Shown here one piece after another: positions 9,630 through 17,943 of a stretch of 64,000 bases of DNA. Made by a program: the position numbers and the translations under genes. The notes beneath the pieces are model-generated. The model had not been told where the DNA came from. It ran no database searches and saw nothing but the letters and a program-made list of their open reading frames with translations. Position 1 is the stretch's first letter; each line of letters starts with the position of its first letter. The stretch covers positions 1 through 64,000 of the forward strand of contig JAFAMD010000044.1 of the NCBI GenBank assembly GCA_019233755.1. The letters are read 5' to 3'. This DNA comes from Acidobacteriaceae bacterium. GTDB lineage: Bacteria > Acidobacteriota > Terriglobia > Bryobacterales > Bryobacteraceae.

Positions 9630-10204
9630 TGGATCAATCTCATTACCGAACGGGAGTGAATTTGAGAGGGCATGGTTGGCAGCCCGATTGACAATGCAGG
9701 GAAACTAAACTTCGAGTAGAACGGAGTAAACGTGTAGGTCACATCTATCGCTAACGTAACGTAGCTTGACGGCTCTGGATCGGCAGGAGGAGCGGTAACG
9801 CCGTTCGGACAGGATCCCCCTCCCAGAGCGGTCACGGTGCCGTTGTTGTTCTCACAGACAGTCACGGTGGGGTTCGACGAGCTCGCATTTGGAAGCGAAG
9901 ACGTTTCCTGTTGAACGATAGCTTTGACCTGGCTTAGGGTGGCCGAACTCGGCGATCCAACTGAGGAGGCGCCCAGGGCGGCGTATTGAGCTCCGGCGCG
10001 CGCCGCACCCGCAACAGTGACCCAATCGTAGAGTAAGCCGCCAAAGTTGACGGCGCAGATGATCAACAGAAAGAGCAAGGGAATGAGAAGCGCCATTTCG
10101 ACCAGCGCCTGCCCTTGTTTTCCATGCTTCGCAGCGTCGATTCGGCCTAATAGCGGTGGCCGGCAGTAGATCGCTTTGCTCCGTTCATTGTCATACCGTT
10201 CCAT
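9626..10204 (-). CDS. TadE-family pseudopilin-like protein, first of operon
   Basis: A 192-residue protein with a long N-terminal tail (about 32 residues) before the TadE block GKQGQALVEMALLIPLLFLLIICAVNFGGLLYDWVTVAGAARAGAQYAAL. The later half contains two Cys (VCENNNG and GGSCPNG) that may form a disulfide outside the membrane. It heads the three-gene TadE-TadE-TadG operon. An internal start near the GKQGQ block is possible because the N-terminal extension is unusual. Role as for the neighbouring TadE gene. Confidence 0.83.
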   Translation of the reverse strand: MERYDNERSKAIYCRPPLLGRIDAAKHGKQGQALVEMALLIPLLFLLIICAVNFGGLLYDWVTVAGAARAGAQYAALGASSVGSPSSATLSQVKAIVQQETSSLPNASSSNPTVTVCENNNGTVTALGGGSCPNGVTAPPADPEPSSYVTLAIDVTYTFTPFYSKFSFPALSIGLPTMPSQIHSRSVMRLIQ

Positions 10205-10292
10205 CTCCTCCGCCGGGGCAGCAATTCATCATCCAATTGCGTTTGAGAAGGGTAGATTGTCCTGGTGAACAGTTCCAGAACGCTGCGTATGA

Positions 10293-11381
10293 CTAAGCGG
10301 CGCCGCTATCGGTGGGTTCGACCAACCGCTCTACGTTTACGGAATAGATGGCGAATTTTCCGCCGTGATCGCTTTGGAAGTATACCCGCCGGCTGTCTGC
10401 GGAAAACGCCGGGGCGACGGCGGCCGGGTGGCTGGCGCGGTGTTCGCACAGCGTCATCTCGCGGCGCACACTGCGGAGCAGCAGAACGATAGTCGGCTGC
10501 GCCTTGCTGCGGCTTGCTCCCACAAACACCGATCCATCTTCGTTTGGAGCAAAAGCCGCAAATTGGCTGGTGGGACTGACGCAATCTTCTGCCCCGTTCT
10601 CAAGGTGGACTTCATGGATTTCGGAAAGAAATCCGTCGCCCGCTGGAACGTCGCGCAGAAACAACACGGTTTCACCCGTTCTTGACCAGACCGGATTGCT
10701 CACCCGGCCCTTTGCCAGCAGAACCGGCGCGGCTCCGGCCGCGGATGCAGGCGCGTACCAGAACTCCCGGTCGTTGGATGGGGTGGGCCGCTCGAAAAGA
10801 CATCCCTGCCCACCCGGCCTGACCAGGCACCGCGGCGCAACGTTGTCGGCTACTGGGGCGGGATCGCCGCCGTTCACCTGTTCGAGCTTTCCCTTGCGCA
10901 CTATAAACAGCCCAGCACCCGTTTCATCCACCCCGAATGCCTCGACCTCCGTCTCGATGGTGCGGGTTTTCTTACTGGCAAGGTTGGCCTCAATCAGCGT
11001 GCCGCCGTCGCGGAAATAAAGAAGCTGGCTTTTCTCGATCAGGCTCAACGAAGATGGATCCAGGTTTGTCGTATCGACGATCTTGCGCAGCGCACCGGTC
11101 CGCAAATCAACCTGGTAGGGCATGAGTTGGCCTTGCCGGTCGGAGGAAAAGACCAGATAACGCTCTTTAACGGAAACGAAGCGGTTCGGCGCCGCCGGCA
11201 ACATGCTGTTGCTAGTAGGCGCAGTCAGCCTGACAACCACGTTTTCCGTCGTCGGATCGGGAAACCTGACGAATTCGCCGACGCTGGGAAGGGGCTTGGC
11301 CTTCTTGCCCCGATTCTGCGCGGCTACCAAGCAACCGGGAAGCATGGCCATCACCGCGCGGCGGGTGATGCTTTCTTTCAC
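10293..11381 (-). CDS. Exported beta-propeller (TolB/PD40-like) protein
   Basis: A probably exported protein built of repeated blades, for example FAPNEDGSVFVGASRSKAQ, PVWSRTGETVLFLRDV and PAFSADSRRVYFQSDHGGK, as in TolB-like and oligogalacturonate-lyase-like propellers. I place the start at the GTG at 11381, giving KESITRRAVMAMLPGCLVAAQ, a Tat/lipoprotein-like signal. The frame stays open up to a GTG at 11453, but those extra 24 residues (including REKFSDKLAKDL) lie inside a dispersed DNA repeat also found at 15040-15137, so they are probably not original coding sequence. No strong ribosome site supports either start. Function is unknown. Confidence 0.68.
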   Translation of the reverse strand: MKESITRRAVMAMLPGCLVAAQNRGKKAKPLPSVGEFVRFPDPTTENVVVRLTAPTSNSMLPAAPNRFVSVKERYLVFSSDRQGQLMPYQVDLRTGALRKIVDTTNLDPSSLSLIEKSQLLYFRDGGTLIEANLASKKTRTIETEVEAFGVDETGAGLFIVRKGKLEQVNGGDPAPVADNVAPRCLVRPGGQGCLFERPTPSNDREFWYAPASAAGAAPVLLAKGRVSNPVWSRTGETVLFLRDVPAGDGFLSEIHEVHLENGAEDCVSPTSQFAAFAPNEDGSVFVGASRSKAQPTIVLLLRSVRREMTLCEHRASHPAAVAPAFSADSRRVYFQSDHGGKFAIYSVNVERLVEPTDSGAA

Positions 11382-11392
11382 TACTGACAACG

Positions 11393-11490
11393 ACGTTAGA
11401 TCCTTGGCCAGCTTGTCTGAGAACTTCTCCCTCGGACTTGGACAGAACTCCACTGATAGCTTTCAGTCCTCAGCGTTCAGCTATCAGCAG
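11393..11490 (-). repeat. Dispersed ~97-base repeat, copy A (minus orientation)
   Basis: Read on the minus strand this runs from four heptads (GCTGATA GCTGAAC GCTGAGG ACTGAAA) through a spacer to the module GAAGTTCTCAGACAAGCTGG CCAAG (written here with a break). It aligns almost without gaps to 15040-15137 on the plus strand; by eye about four in five positions agree. It overlaps the possible 5' extension of the propeller gene. Confidence 0.8.
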
Positions 11491-11492
11491 AA

Positions 11493-11527
11493 GCTGACGG
11501 CTGACTGCTGATGGCTGATGGCTGAAG
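11493..11527 (+). repeat. Five tandem GCTGANN heptads
   Basis: Five 7-base units in a row: GCTGACG, GCTGACT, GCTGATG, GCTGATG, GCTGAAG, followed by CTCTCGTC. The array is inverted relative to the heptads at 11455-11490, with only two bases between, so the two could pair into a long imperfect hairpin of about 35-base arms. Confidence 0.85.
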
Positions 11528-11613
11528 CTCTCGTCATGGCTGAAACCCTCATCGGCAAGCCAACAGATTTCAAGCATCCTTAGCTAGTCTTAGTCTATCA
11601 GCGACTGTTCCAT

Positions 11614-12513
11614 CTACAATCCGAGATCACTGTGGAGGAGCTGGGTGGTCAATGTCCGCGGCCGCGGCGCCCTGGGGAGGTACTTGTAAGGATTCACGGG
11701 AGTACCGGCAACCCGTACTTCGTAGTGCATATGCGGCCCGGTTACCCGGCCGGTGCCACCTGAAAGCGCGATTACCTGCCCGTCACGAACTTCCTGGCCG
11801 GGCACGACGAGACATTGCGACAGATGAGCGTAGTATGTTTCCAGTCCGCTCCCGTGATTTATCACCACGAGCTTTCCGTAGTCTCCGCTCCAGCCCGCGC
11901 TTACGACCACACCATCTGCCGTCGCGTGAACCGGAGTACCAACCGGAGCCGCCAGGTCGATTCCCGTGTGGAATGCGCCTTCGCCGGAGAGAGGATCGGT
12001 CCGGCCGCCGAACGCGCTCCGGAGCAGACCTTTGATCGGCCAAAGGTCCGGCGTGGAATGCGATTGCCACTGGTAGGCATAGTGATGGTAGATCCCCGAA
12101 TAAGTCGCGGATTTCAGGAAGTTGTATTCCTCAATCGATTCCTTAACTGTGGGCGCGAGAGGGGCATCGAACACGTGCGTACTCGCCGCAGCAGGTGAGG
12201 ACTTGATGCCATATGCCACCGTGACTTCGCTCGCCAGGCTTTCGAGTGAGGCCATCTGCTCCTTGTGCTGGCGGGCCTGACTTTGCAGTTCCTGGTAGCG
12301 CGCTCGCAGATGGTCGAAGTCAGCCATCAACGCGTCATAATGCGAGGCTTTCAAGCTCATGCGAACGTAGCTTGAAAAAAGTCCAAAGCAGATTAGCGAG
12401 AGGAGAAGCAGAGAGCAAAGAGCGTAGGCGAGAGAGCGGTAGGTGATTTGGATGCGCTTCACCTGTCCGGGTACGGAATGGGCAAACTCGACTACGAGAA
12501 ACTGTTGCTTCAT
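11614..12513 (-). CDS. M23 family metallopeptidase, membrane-anchored
   Basis: A probable zinc peptidase that cuts peptidoglycan cross-bridges. One transmembrane helix lies near residues 28-50 (SLAYALCSLLLLSLICFGLFS), then a coiled-coil-like region (LRARYQELQSQARQHKEQMASLESLASEV). The C-terminal M23 domain has HTGIDLAAPVGTPVHATADGVV with the first metal His and Asp, and HMHYEVRVAGTPVNPYKYL with the HxH motif. This layout matches NlpD/MepM-type envelope hydrolases. GAGGAG precedes the ATG by six bases. It is monocistronic. Confidence 0.9.
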   Translation of the reverse strand: MKQQFLVVEFAHSVPGQVKRIQITYRSLAYALCSLLLLSLICFGLFSSYVRMSLKASHYDALMADFDHLRARYQELQSQARQHKEQMASLESLASEVTVAYGIKSSPAAASTHVFDAPLAPTVKESIEEYNFLKSATYSGIYHHYAYQWQSHSTPDLWPIKGLLRSAFGGRTDPLSGEGAFHTGIDLAAPVGTPVHATADGVVVSAGWSGDYGKLVVINHGSGLETYYAHLSQCLVVPGQEVRDGQVIALSGGTGRVTGPHMHYEVRVAGTPVNPYKYLPRAPRPRTLTTQLLHSDLGL

Positions 12514-12734
12514 CTAACTCCTCGGGGATTCGAACCTACCCGTCCGATGAGTAGTGCGCCGTCCCCCCAGGCTGGGCTCAATTTTTAAACGAATTCTCAG
12601 GCTAACCCGAGGGGAATTCCATGTCAATGAATTATTTGCCGATAGCAGCCGTTTATGCTATCAAAAACGTGGACGCCTTGCCTCAATAGAGAGTTTCCGT
12701 AACTCACATGAGCTCTCATGGAGTCTTTCAAAAT

Positions 12735-13109
12735 ATGAAGGCTATTCGTTTACTTCTTGCGGGACTGTTGGCTTCCGCACTGATCTGGGCAGCCGATGTT
12801 ACCGGCAAGTGGACAGCGGAATTGCCGGCCCGCGGCGGAAGCACGATGACCATGACTTTGAATTTGAAAACTGACGGCAACAACCTGACCGGTATGATCG
12901 GCGGCCAGCGCGGAGAAATCCAGATCACCGACGGCAAGGTAGATGGGGACAATATCTCTTTCTCAGTCGTCAGGGAATTCAACGGCAACCAGTTCAAGCA
13001 GAACTATAAGGGCAAGGTGGAAGGCGACACCATCCACTTCACCGTCACGATGGAAGGCACAAACGGGAACGGCCGGTCACGGCAGTTCGACGCCAAACGC
13101 GCATCCTAG
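12735..13109 (+). CDS. Small secreted protein of unknown function
   Basis: I take the ATG at 12735, which gives KAIRLLLAGLLASALIWAADV, a clear signal peptide with cleavage after AWA-type residues near position 17. The mature part, about 105 residues, has alternating polar strands (TGKWTAELPARGG, ITDGKVDGDNISFSVV, YKGKVEGDTIHFTV) and looks like a small beta-barrel resembling lipocalin-like domains seen in acidobacterial secreted proteins. A similar pattern (GTWELESS) appears in the protein at 58648-59112, so the two may be distant relatives. Function unknown. Confidence 0.72.
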   Translation: MKAIRLLLAGLLASALIWAADVTGKWTAELPARGGSTMTMTLNLKTDGNNLTGMIGGQRGEIQITDGKVDGDNISFSVVREFNGNQFKQNYKGKVEGDTIHFTVTMEGTNGNGRSRQFDAKRAS

Positions 13110-13153
13110 CGCAGAGCTGACCGCTTTAGACGTCGTGCTGTAGATAATCAAGC

Positions 13154-13921
13154 ATGGCGTTCGAACGCGAGATGGAGTTGGCCAAGCTGGTGGCCCAGGA
13201 AGCAGGCGCGCTGGCTCTCGATTACCAGCGGAGGGGCGTAATCGCCGAAGAAAAGGCAGATGAGTCGCCCGTAACCGCAGCGGACCGTGGCTGCGAGAAG
13301 CTGATAGTTGAGACGATCAGCCGGGAATTCCCTGAAGACGGCATTCTAGGCGAAGAGGGTGCCAGCCGCCAAAGCCGGAATGGCCGCCGATGGATCATCG
13401 ATCCGATTGACGGTACGCGCGACTTCGTACGCGGTATTCCGCTGTGGGCGGTTTTGATCGGCCTGGAACAGGATGGCGAGATTGTGGCCGGTGCGGCTCA
13501 CAGCCCGCGGCAGGGTTTGCTGCTTTGGGCCGCGCGCGGCCAGGGCGCCTGGGCAAACGACGCGCGCATCCGCGTTTCCGATCAATCGGCGCCTGAGAAG
13601 GCAGTCCTCTCTTTTAACGGATTCAACAAAGCCGGTGTGGAACGGCTGGAAGCTCGGCTGTTGCCTTGGATTCAGCGGTTCTGGGCTGTACGCAGTCTTG
13701 GGGGCGCGGTGGACGCAATGCTGGTTGCGCAGGGACAGGCCGACGTTTGGATTGAGCCGAATGCCGCGGCCTGGGATCTGGCCCCACTGAAGCTGTTGGT
13801 CGAAGAAGCAGGCGGTATCTTTAAGAGCTTTTCCGGTGAGAACACGATTTATGCCGGTGACGCCTATGCCTGCGCTCCGGGAATGGAGCCCTACGTCAAG
13901 GAACTGCTCGGGGCCGCATAA
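13154..13921 (+). CDS. Inositol monophosphatase family phosphatase
   Basis: A Mg-dependent, Li-sensitive type sugar or nucleotide phosphatase. The metal-binding motifs are complete: GEEGA at 66-70, DPIDGTRD at 83-90 and WDLAP at 207-211. Length (255) is typical. The family includes inositol-1-phosphatase, histidinol-phosphatase HisN and 3'(2'),5'-bisphosphate nucleotidase CysQ, and the sequence alone does not separate these; the GTRDF block is common in the HisN-like branch. It lies 21 bases upstream of ygfZ on the same strand, so the two are probably co-transcribed. Confidence 0.9.
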   Translation: MAFEREMELAKLVAQEAGALALDYQRRGVIAEEKADESPVTAADRGCEKLIVETISREFPEDGILGEEGASRQSRNGRRWIIDPIDGTRDFVRGIPLWAVLIGLEQDGEIVAGAAHSPRQGLLLWAARGQGAWANDARIRVSDQSAPEKAVLSFNGFNKAGVERLEARLLPWIQRFWAVRSLGGAVDAMLVAQGQADVWIEPNAAAWDLAPLKLLVEEAGGIFKSFSGENTIYAGDAYACAPGMEPYVKELLGAA

Positions 13922-13942
13922 AAGGGGTTACAGATAAAGAAG

Positions 13943-14878
13943 ATGTCTGGTTACGAAGCACTGCGTAAGGCGGCAGCGTGGGTGGACCTCTCGGCGCGCG
14001 GAAAAATCCGTGCGACGGGTGAAGATCGGGCGCGGCTTTTGCACGCGATGAGCACGAACTCGGTGAAGGACTTGGCGGAAGGCGCGGGTGTGTACCTGTT
14101 CTTTCTGAATGACAAGGGCCGCATTCTGGGGGATGCCTACCTTTATAACTTCGGCGAAGACATGCTGCTCGACACGGAGCCGGAGACCGCGCTCAAGATT
14201 CGCGACCATCTGGAGCGTTACATCATCGCCGATGACGTCACGCTCGAGGATGAAACGACTCTTTGGGCGGTGATCGGCTTGGAGGGACCGGCGAGCGTCG
14301 AGACCGCCTGCGATATGGGGGTCACGATCCCGGAGAACAGATACGGTGTCCAGGAGTGGGGCAGCGGCTTCGTCTCACGCGTCGCAAGCTCAGGGCCGGA
14401 GGGGCTGAGAGTGTTCGTTCCGGCCGCCGAGAAAGAAGCGTTTATCCAGCACCTGAAAGCCGCCGATGTTCCGCACGCGACAGCCGAGGAAGCACGCGTG
14501 GTTCGCATCGAAAACGCCATCCCGAGGTATGGCGAGGAGATTACGGAGCGTTACCTGGTGCAGGAGACCCAGGCAATGCATGCCATTCACTTCAACAAGG
14601 GATGCTACCTGGGACAGGAGATCGTAGAGCGGGTGCGGTCACGCGGGCAGGTGCACCGGCTGCTCATGCCGATTCGCATTCAAAGCACGACGGCGCCGGA
14701 GCCCGGAACGAAGCTGAACGCGGACGGCGCGGACGTAGCGGAGATCGCGTCGGCAGTGTACTCGCCGGCGCTTGGGGAGGTAGTCGCGCTTGCGTATGTT
14801 CGGACCGAGGCGGCACATAGCAAACCGGCGATGAAGGTCAGCGGCAGCGAAGAGCCAATTGTCGCGCGCATCGCCTAG
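13943..14878 (+). CDS. ygfZ: YgfZ/GcvT folate-binding protein
   Basis: A tetrahydrofolate-binding protein that helps maintain certain Fe-S enzymes. The family signature K-G-C-Y-x-G-Q-E is present as KGCYLGQE at 219-226 with the essential Cys221, followed by RVRSRGQVHRLLMP. The N-terminal GcvT-like domain begins DLSARGKIRATGEDRARLLHAMSTN. Length of 311 fits the family. It follows the phosphatase gene. A link to the Isc operon 6 kb away is functional rather than positional. Confidence 0.93.
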   Translation: MSGYEALRKAAAWVDLSARGKIRATGEDRARLLHAMSTNSVKDLAEGAGVYLFFLNDKGRILGDAYLYNFGEDMLLDTEPETALKIRDHLERYIIADDVTLEDETTLWAVIGLEGPASVETACDMGVTIPENRYGVQEWGSGFVSRVASSGPEGLRVFVPAAEKEAFIQHLKAADVPHATAEEARVVRIENAIPRYGEEITERYLVQETQAMHAIHFNKGCYLGQEIVERVRSRGQVHRLLMPIRIQSTTAPEPGTKLNADGADVAEIASAVYSPALGEVVALAYVRTEAAHSKPAMKVSGSEEPIVARIA

Positions 14879-14930
14879 TCCTACCCAAAGATATTTGAAA
14901 TTTGTTTATGAGGGCGTACAGGGCAATAAA

Positions 14931-14948
14931 CGAGAGCCATCAGCCATC
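14931..14948 (-). repeat. Left arm of heptad element B
   Basis: The stretch GAGAGCCATCAGCCATCTCC is the reverse complement of the heptad form ATGGCTGATGGCTCTC, so it is inverted relative to the array at 15040-15067, about 90 bases away. Together they bracket a non-coding segment with no other visible feature. Confidence 0.55.
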
Positions 14949-15039
14949 TCCAAAAAACGCTCGTACAGCTGCGGCATTTTCAAAGAGTTAGCTTTTCGCG
15001 GTTTCTGGCGCTAGCGACCTCCCCGAGGGGCGGTCGGTT

Positions 15040-15137
15040 GCTGATAGCTGAACGCTGATGGCTGAGAGCTCTCACTAGAGCTCTGGTCCAAACCTGAGAG
15101 AGAACTTCTCGGACAAGCTGGCCAAGAATCTAGCTAG
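15040..15137 (+). repeat. Dispersed ~97-base repeat, copy B
   Basis: Starts with four heptads (GCTGATA GCTGAAC GCTGATG GCTGAGA at 15040-15067) and ends with the module GAGAACTTCTCGGACAAGCT at about 15099-15118, continuing GGCCAAGAATCTAGCTAG. It is the direct counterpart of copy A at 11393-11490. Here it lies in a 295-base non-coding gap between convergent genes. Confidence 0.8.
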
Positions 15138-15173
15138 TCCAGCGGCTGCCGCTCTTGTCGAAGGGGAATTTGT

Positions 15174-16370
15174 CTAATCATCGCCGAGCAAGCGCCCATA
15201 GGGTTCGAGCGACTCGACGTTGTCGCAGACCGCTTTAATAGCCGCGGTGATGGGAATCGCCAGTACCAGACCGACACCGCCCCACAGCAATCCCCAGAAC
15301 ATGATCGCGATGGTCACCACCAGCGGGTTCAGGCGCACGCGGCGGCCGATGATTTTCGCGTAGAGAAAGTTCATGGATACGATGTGCAGGGCAGCCGTGA
15401 TCAGCGCGACGGTGATGACGATTTTGAACTTGTTCGGAACGGCGAGCGCCGCCAGTACGGGCGGAAGGACGCTGAGCGGCAGACCGACGTAGGGAACCAG
15501 GCTGAAGAACGCGCTTAGCGGGCCAACGAGCGGCCAATAGGGCACTCCGAGGAGAAAGAACGTCATCGTGCTGAGGCTGCTGAGAAGCACCCAGAGCAAG
15601 AAATTGCCAAGAACATAGGCGCGGGTTGATTCGCCTACGCCCGCCCAGCTCTTGCCGACCATGTAGCGGTCCTGTCCGGGAAACAGCCGCGAGAAAGTCT
15701 CGCTCATGTGCTCGCCCCAACTCAACATGAAGTACACGAGGAAGGGAACGAACGAGGCCATGACCAGCACATGGAAGTACCCGGACACGTAGCGGTAAAG
15801 GGTGGTGAGGACCGGCTTGGGGTCGGTGTGGATCCGGACTTCCTGTATGACAGGCGGGGGCGGCGGGGTTGGAACCGCATTGCGCTTGCGGCGCGCCTTT
15901 GCTGCTTCCTGGGGCTTCTGTTGGATTTGCTGCTCCTGCTGAAGAAGGTTCTTCGGAAGGAGCGAGCTGATCGTGTTCTGTTCGAACTGATCCAAATCAT
16001 TATTGGCCCTTGTCCAGATCTCGCTAAGACGCGAGCTATAGGTTGGCAGATCTTCGCCGATAGTAGAGAGCTCGCTCCAGGCCATAGCGGCGAGCAGATA
16101 GACGAGGATGCTCGCGATGCCGATTACGATAGCGGTTGCTGCCGCGCGCGGGATACGCAGCTTCATGACCAGCACGACCGCCGGGTTTAGAATCAGGGCA
16201 ACCAGCGCCGAGATGATCAGGGTGACGATCAGATCACGGCCGTAGTACAGCACGGCAATAAGCGCCGCGAACGCGATCAAAGAAGTGCCTATGGCTAGGG
16301 TTCTTTGCGAGGGCTGCGAAGGAGTCAGAATTGCCAAAGCGAAGGACGGCCCGTACCGCCAATGTAGCAT
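15174..16370 (-). CDS. AI-2E family transporter (PerM/TqsA-like)
   Basis: A membrane protein of the AI-2 exporter-like family with about eight helices. Two N-terminal hairpins (TLAIGTSLIAFAALIAVLYYGRDLIVTLIISALVALILNPAVVLVMKLRI) are followed by a soluble loop of about 90 residues rich in Gln, Lys and Pro, then the conserved C-terminal core (FLLWVLLSSLSTMTFFLLGVPYWPLVGPLSAFFSLVPYVG and IMFWGLLWGGVGLVLAIPITA). The substrate is unknown. The ATG at 16370 shares bases with the ruvX start on the other strand and lacks a ribosome site, so a start 15-25 codons downstream is likely. Confidence 0.88.
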   Translation of the reverse strand: MLHWRYGPSFALAILTPSQPSQRTLAIGTSLIAFAALIAVLYYGRDLIVTLIISALVALILNPAVVLVMKLRIPRAAATAIVIGIASILVYLLAAMAWSELSTIGEDLPTYSSRLSEIWTRANNDLDQFEQNTISSLLPKNLLQQEQQIQQKPQEAAKARRKRNAVPTPPPPPVIQEVRIHTDPKPVLTTLYRYVSGYFHVLVMASFVPFLVYFMLSWGEHMSETFSRLFPGQDRYMVGKSWAGVGESTRAYVLGNFLLWVLLSSLSTMTFFLLGVPYWPLVGPLSAFFSLVPYVGLPLSVLPPVLAALAVPNKFKIVITVALITAALHIVSMNFLYAKIIGRRVRLNPLVVTIAIMFWGLLWGGVGLVLAIPITAAIKAVCDNVESLEPYGRLLGDD

Positions 16371-16869
16371 GGTCCGAGCACTCTATAATCCAAACTTGAC
16401 GGTCACAAAAGAACAGCCGCGCGAGGGCCGGATTCTGGCTCTCGATGTCGGGAAAAAAAGGATCGGGCTGGCGGTCAGCGACGAGCTGGGCATTACCGCG
16501 CAGGGATTGGAAACGCTCCAGCGCAAGCGCATTCGCGACGATATACATGCGCTCAACGAGCTGAGCAAGCAGTACCAGGTGCAAACATTGCTGGTAGGAA
16601 GACCGCTGCATATGAGCGGCTCCGAAAGCCGGCAGAGCGAGTACACTCGCGAGTTTGCCGAGCGGTTAGGAGAGGAGATCGGGATCAGGGTCGTGTATTG
16701 GGATGAACGGCTGACATCGATGGAAGCGGAGCGCGCGCTGCGTGAGGGAGGCGCTTCCCTGGAACAACGGAAGAAGGCGGTGGACCGTATGGCTGCCGTG
16801 CTGTTGCTCGAAAGCTACCTCGGGTATCTGCGGAGTGCGGCCGAGGCGCAGGGGGAGGGCAGGCTTTGA
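16369..16869 (+). CDS. ruvX: RuvX/YqgF Holliday junction resolvase-like nuclease
   Basis: A RNase-H-fold protein of the YqgF family, linked to pre-16S rRNA processing and DNA repair. Asp26 and Asp38 lie in LALDVGKKRIGLAVSDELG; later blocks are LLVGRPLHMSGSES and VVYWDERLTSMEAERAL. The last Asp of the active site is likely in KKAVDRMAAVLLLESYL. The ATG at 16369 gives 166 residues with about 19 extra before the conserved core, and the actual start may be a little later. The stop overlaps the mltG start by four bases, so ruvX-mltG form an operon, a common arrangement. Confidence 0.92.
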   Translation: MVRALYNPNLTVTKEQPREGRILALDVGKKRIGLAVSDELGITAQGLETLQRKRIRDDIHALNELSKQYQVQTLLVGRPLHMSGSESRQSEYTREFAERLGEEIGIRVVYWDERLTSMEAERALREGGASLEQRKKAVDRMAAVLLLESYLGYLRSAAEAQGEGRL

Positions 16870-17885
16870 GCAGGCGCCGCGGATTTTTGGGGGTAATCCT
16901 TGTCAGTATTCAGATCCTGCTGGCGGCCGCGGTCGCCCTTGGAATCGCGCTGGGCGGGTATTGGTACTTCGGGCCTTATCGCGGGTTCGCCACGGAGACT
17001 TTCGTCGAGATCGAACACGGAATGTCCTCGCGGCAGATCGCCGACCAGTTGACGCATCAGGGTGTGATCCGGTCATCCTGGGCGTTTATGGCCGTTCGGC
17101 TACTGCATCCGCGCGCCCCGCTGCAAGCCGGCGAGTACCGGTTCGGCTCCGCGCAGACACCATGGCAGGTTTTCGATGAGATCCGGCGCGGTGAAATTTT
17201 CTATGAAGACTTTACGGTGCCCGAAGGCAGCAACATGTTCGATATCGCGTCGCTGCTGGATCAATCGGACCTGGTGAGGGGAAATGCCTTCCTGAAGGCG
17301 GCCGCACGCCCGGACATCATACGGGATCTGGATCCACAAGCGCCGAGCCTGGAGGGTTATCTGTTCCCTTCCACCTATCGCCTGACCCACCGCACAACGG
17401 CCGACCAGCTATGCCGCCTGATGACCAACGAATTTCGAAAGCAATGGGCGCTGCTGCACCCGCCGCCAGAGACCGATCTCCATCAGACTGTGGCGATCGC
17501 TTCACTGGTGGAAAAAGAGTCGGCTGCGCCCGATGAGCGGCCCGTGATCGCCTCCGTCTTTCTCAATCGGTTGAAGCTTCACATGTCGCTGCAGTGTGAC
17601 CCGACGACGGTTTACGCAGCTTTGCTGGAGAACCGCTATAAGGGTGTGATTCACAAATCGGATCTCGCGAGCGAGAATCCTTACAATACGTATGCGCATG
17701 CCGGCCTGCCGCCCGGACCGATCGCGAATCCGGGAGCGCAGTCGTTGAAGGCCGCACTGAGCCCGGCAACGACGGATTACCTTTATTTCGTCGCTAAGCC
17801 CGGAGGAGTTGGATCGCACGTCTTCTCCGCGACATTGACCGAGCACGACAAAGCCGTACTGGAATACCGGAAAAACGCACGCTGA
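16866..17885 (+). CDS. mltG: Endolytic transglycosylase MltG
   Basis: A membrane-anchored murein transglycosylase that cuts nascent glycan strands and sets their length. The TTG start at 16866 overlaps the ruvX stop. One N-terminal helix (GVILVSIQILLAAAVALGIALGGYWYF) is followed by a LysM-like segment (VEIEHGMSSRQIADQLTHQGVI). The YceG core has the catalytic Glu in IASLVEKESAAPDERPVIA, then LQCDPTTVYA and NPYNTYAHAGLPPGPIANPG. Length of 339 is standard. Confidence 0.95.
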   Translation: MSRRRGFLGVILVSIQILLAAAVALGIALGGYWYFGPYRGFATETFVEIEHGMSSRQIADQLTHQGVIRSSWAFMAVRLLHPRAPLQAGEYRFGSAQTPWQVFDEIRRGEIFYEDFTVPEGSNMFDIASLLDQSDLVRGNAFLKAAARPDIIRDLDPQAPSLEGYLFPSTYRLTHRTTADQLCRLMTNEFRKQWALLHPPPETDLHQTVAIASLVEKESAAPDERPVIASVFLNRLKLHMSLQCDPTTVYAALLENRYKGVIHKSDLASENPYNTYAHAGLPPGPIANPGAQSLKAALSPATTDYLYFVAKPGGVGSHVFSATLTEHDKAVLEYRKNAR

Positions 17886-17943
17886 TGGGAGCGCGCTAAA
17901 GCCACCGCTAAACCGGCCGATGACTTCTGTGTAGGAGATCGGC

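Noticed and set aside
12520..12550. tRNA-like T-loop (GGATTCGAACC on the plus strand)
   Set aside because: The flanking bases do not form a T stem, acceptor stem or anticodon arm, so it is a chance match.
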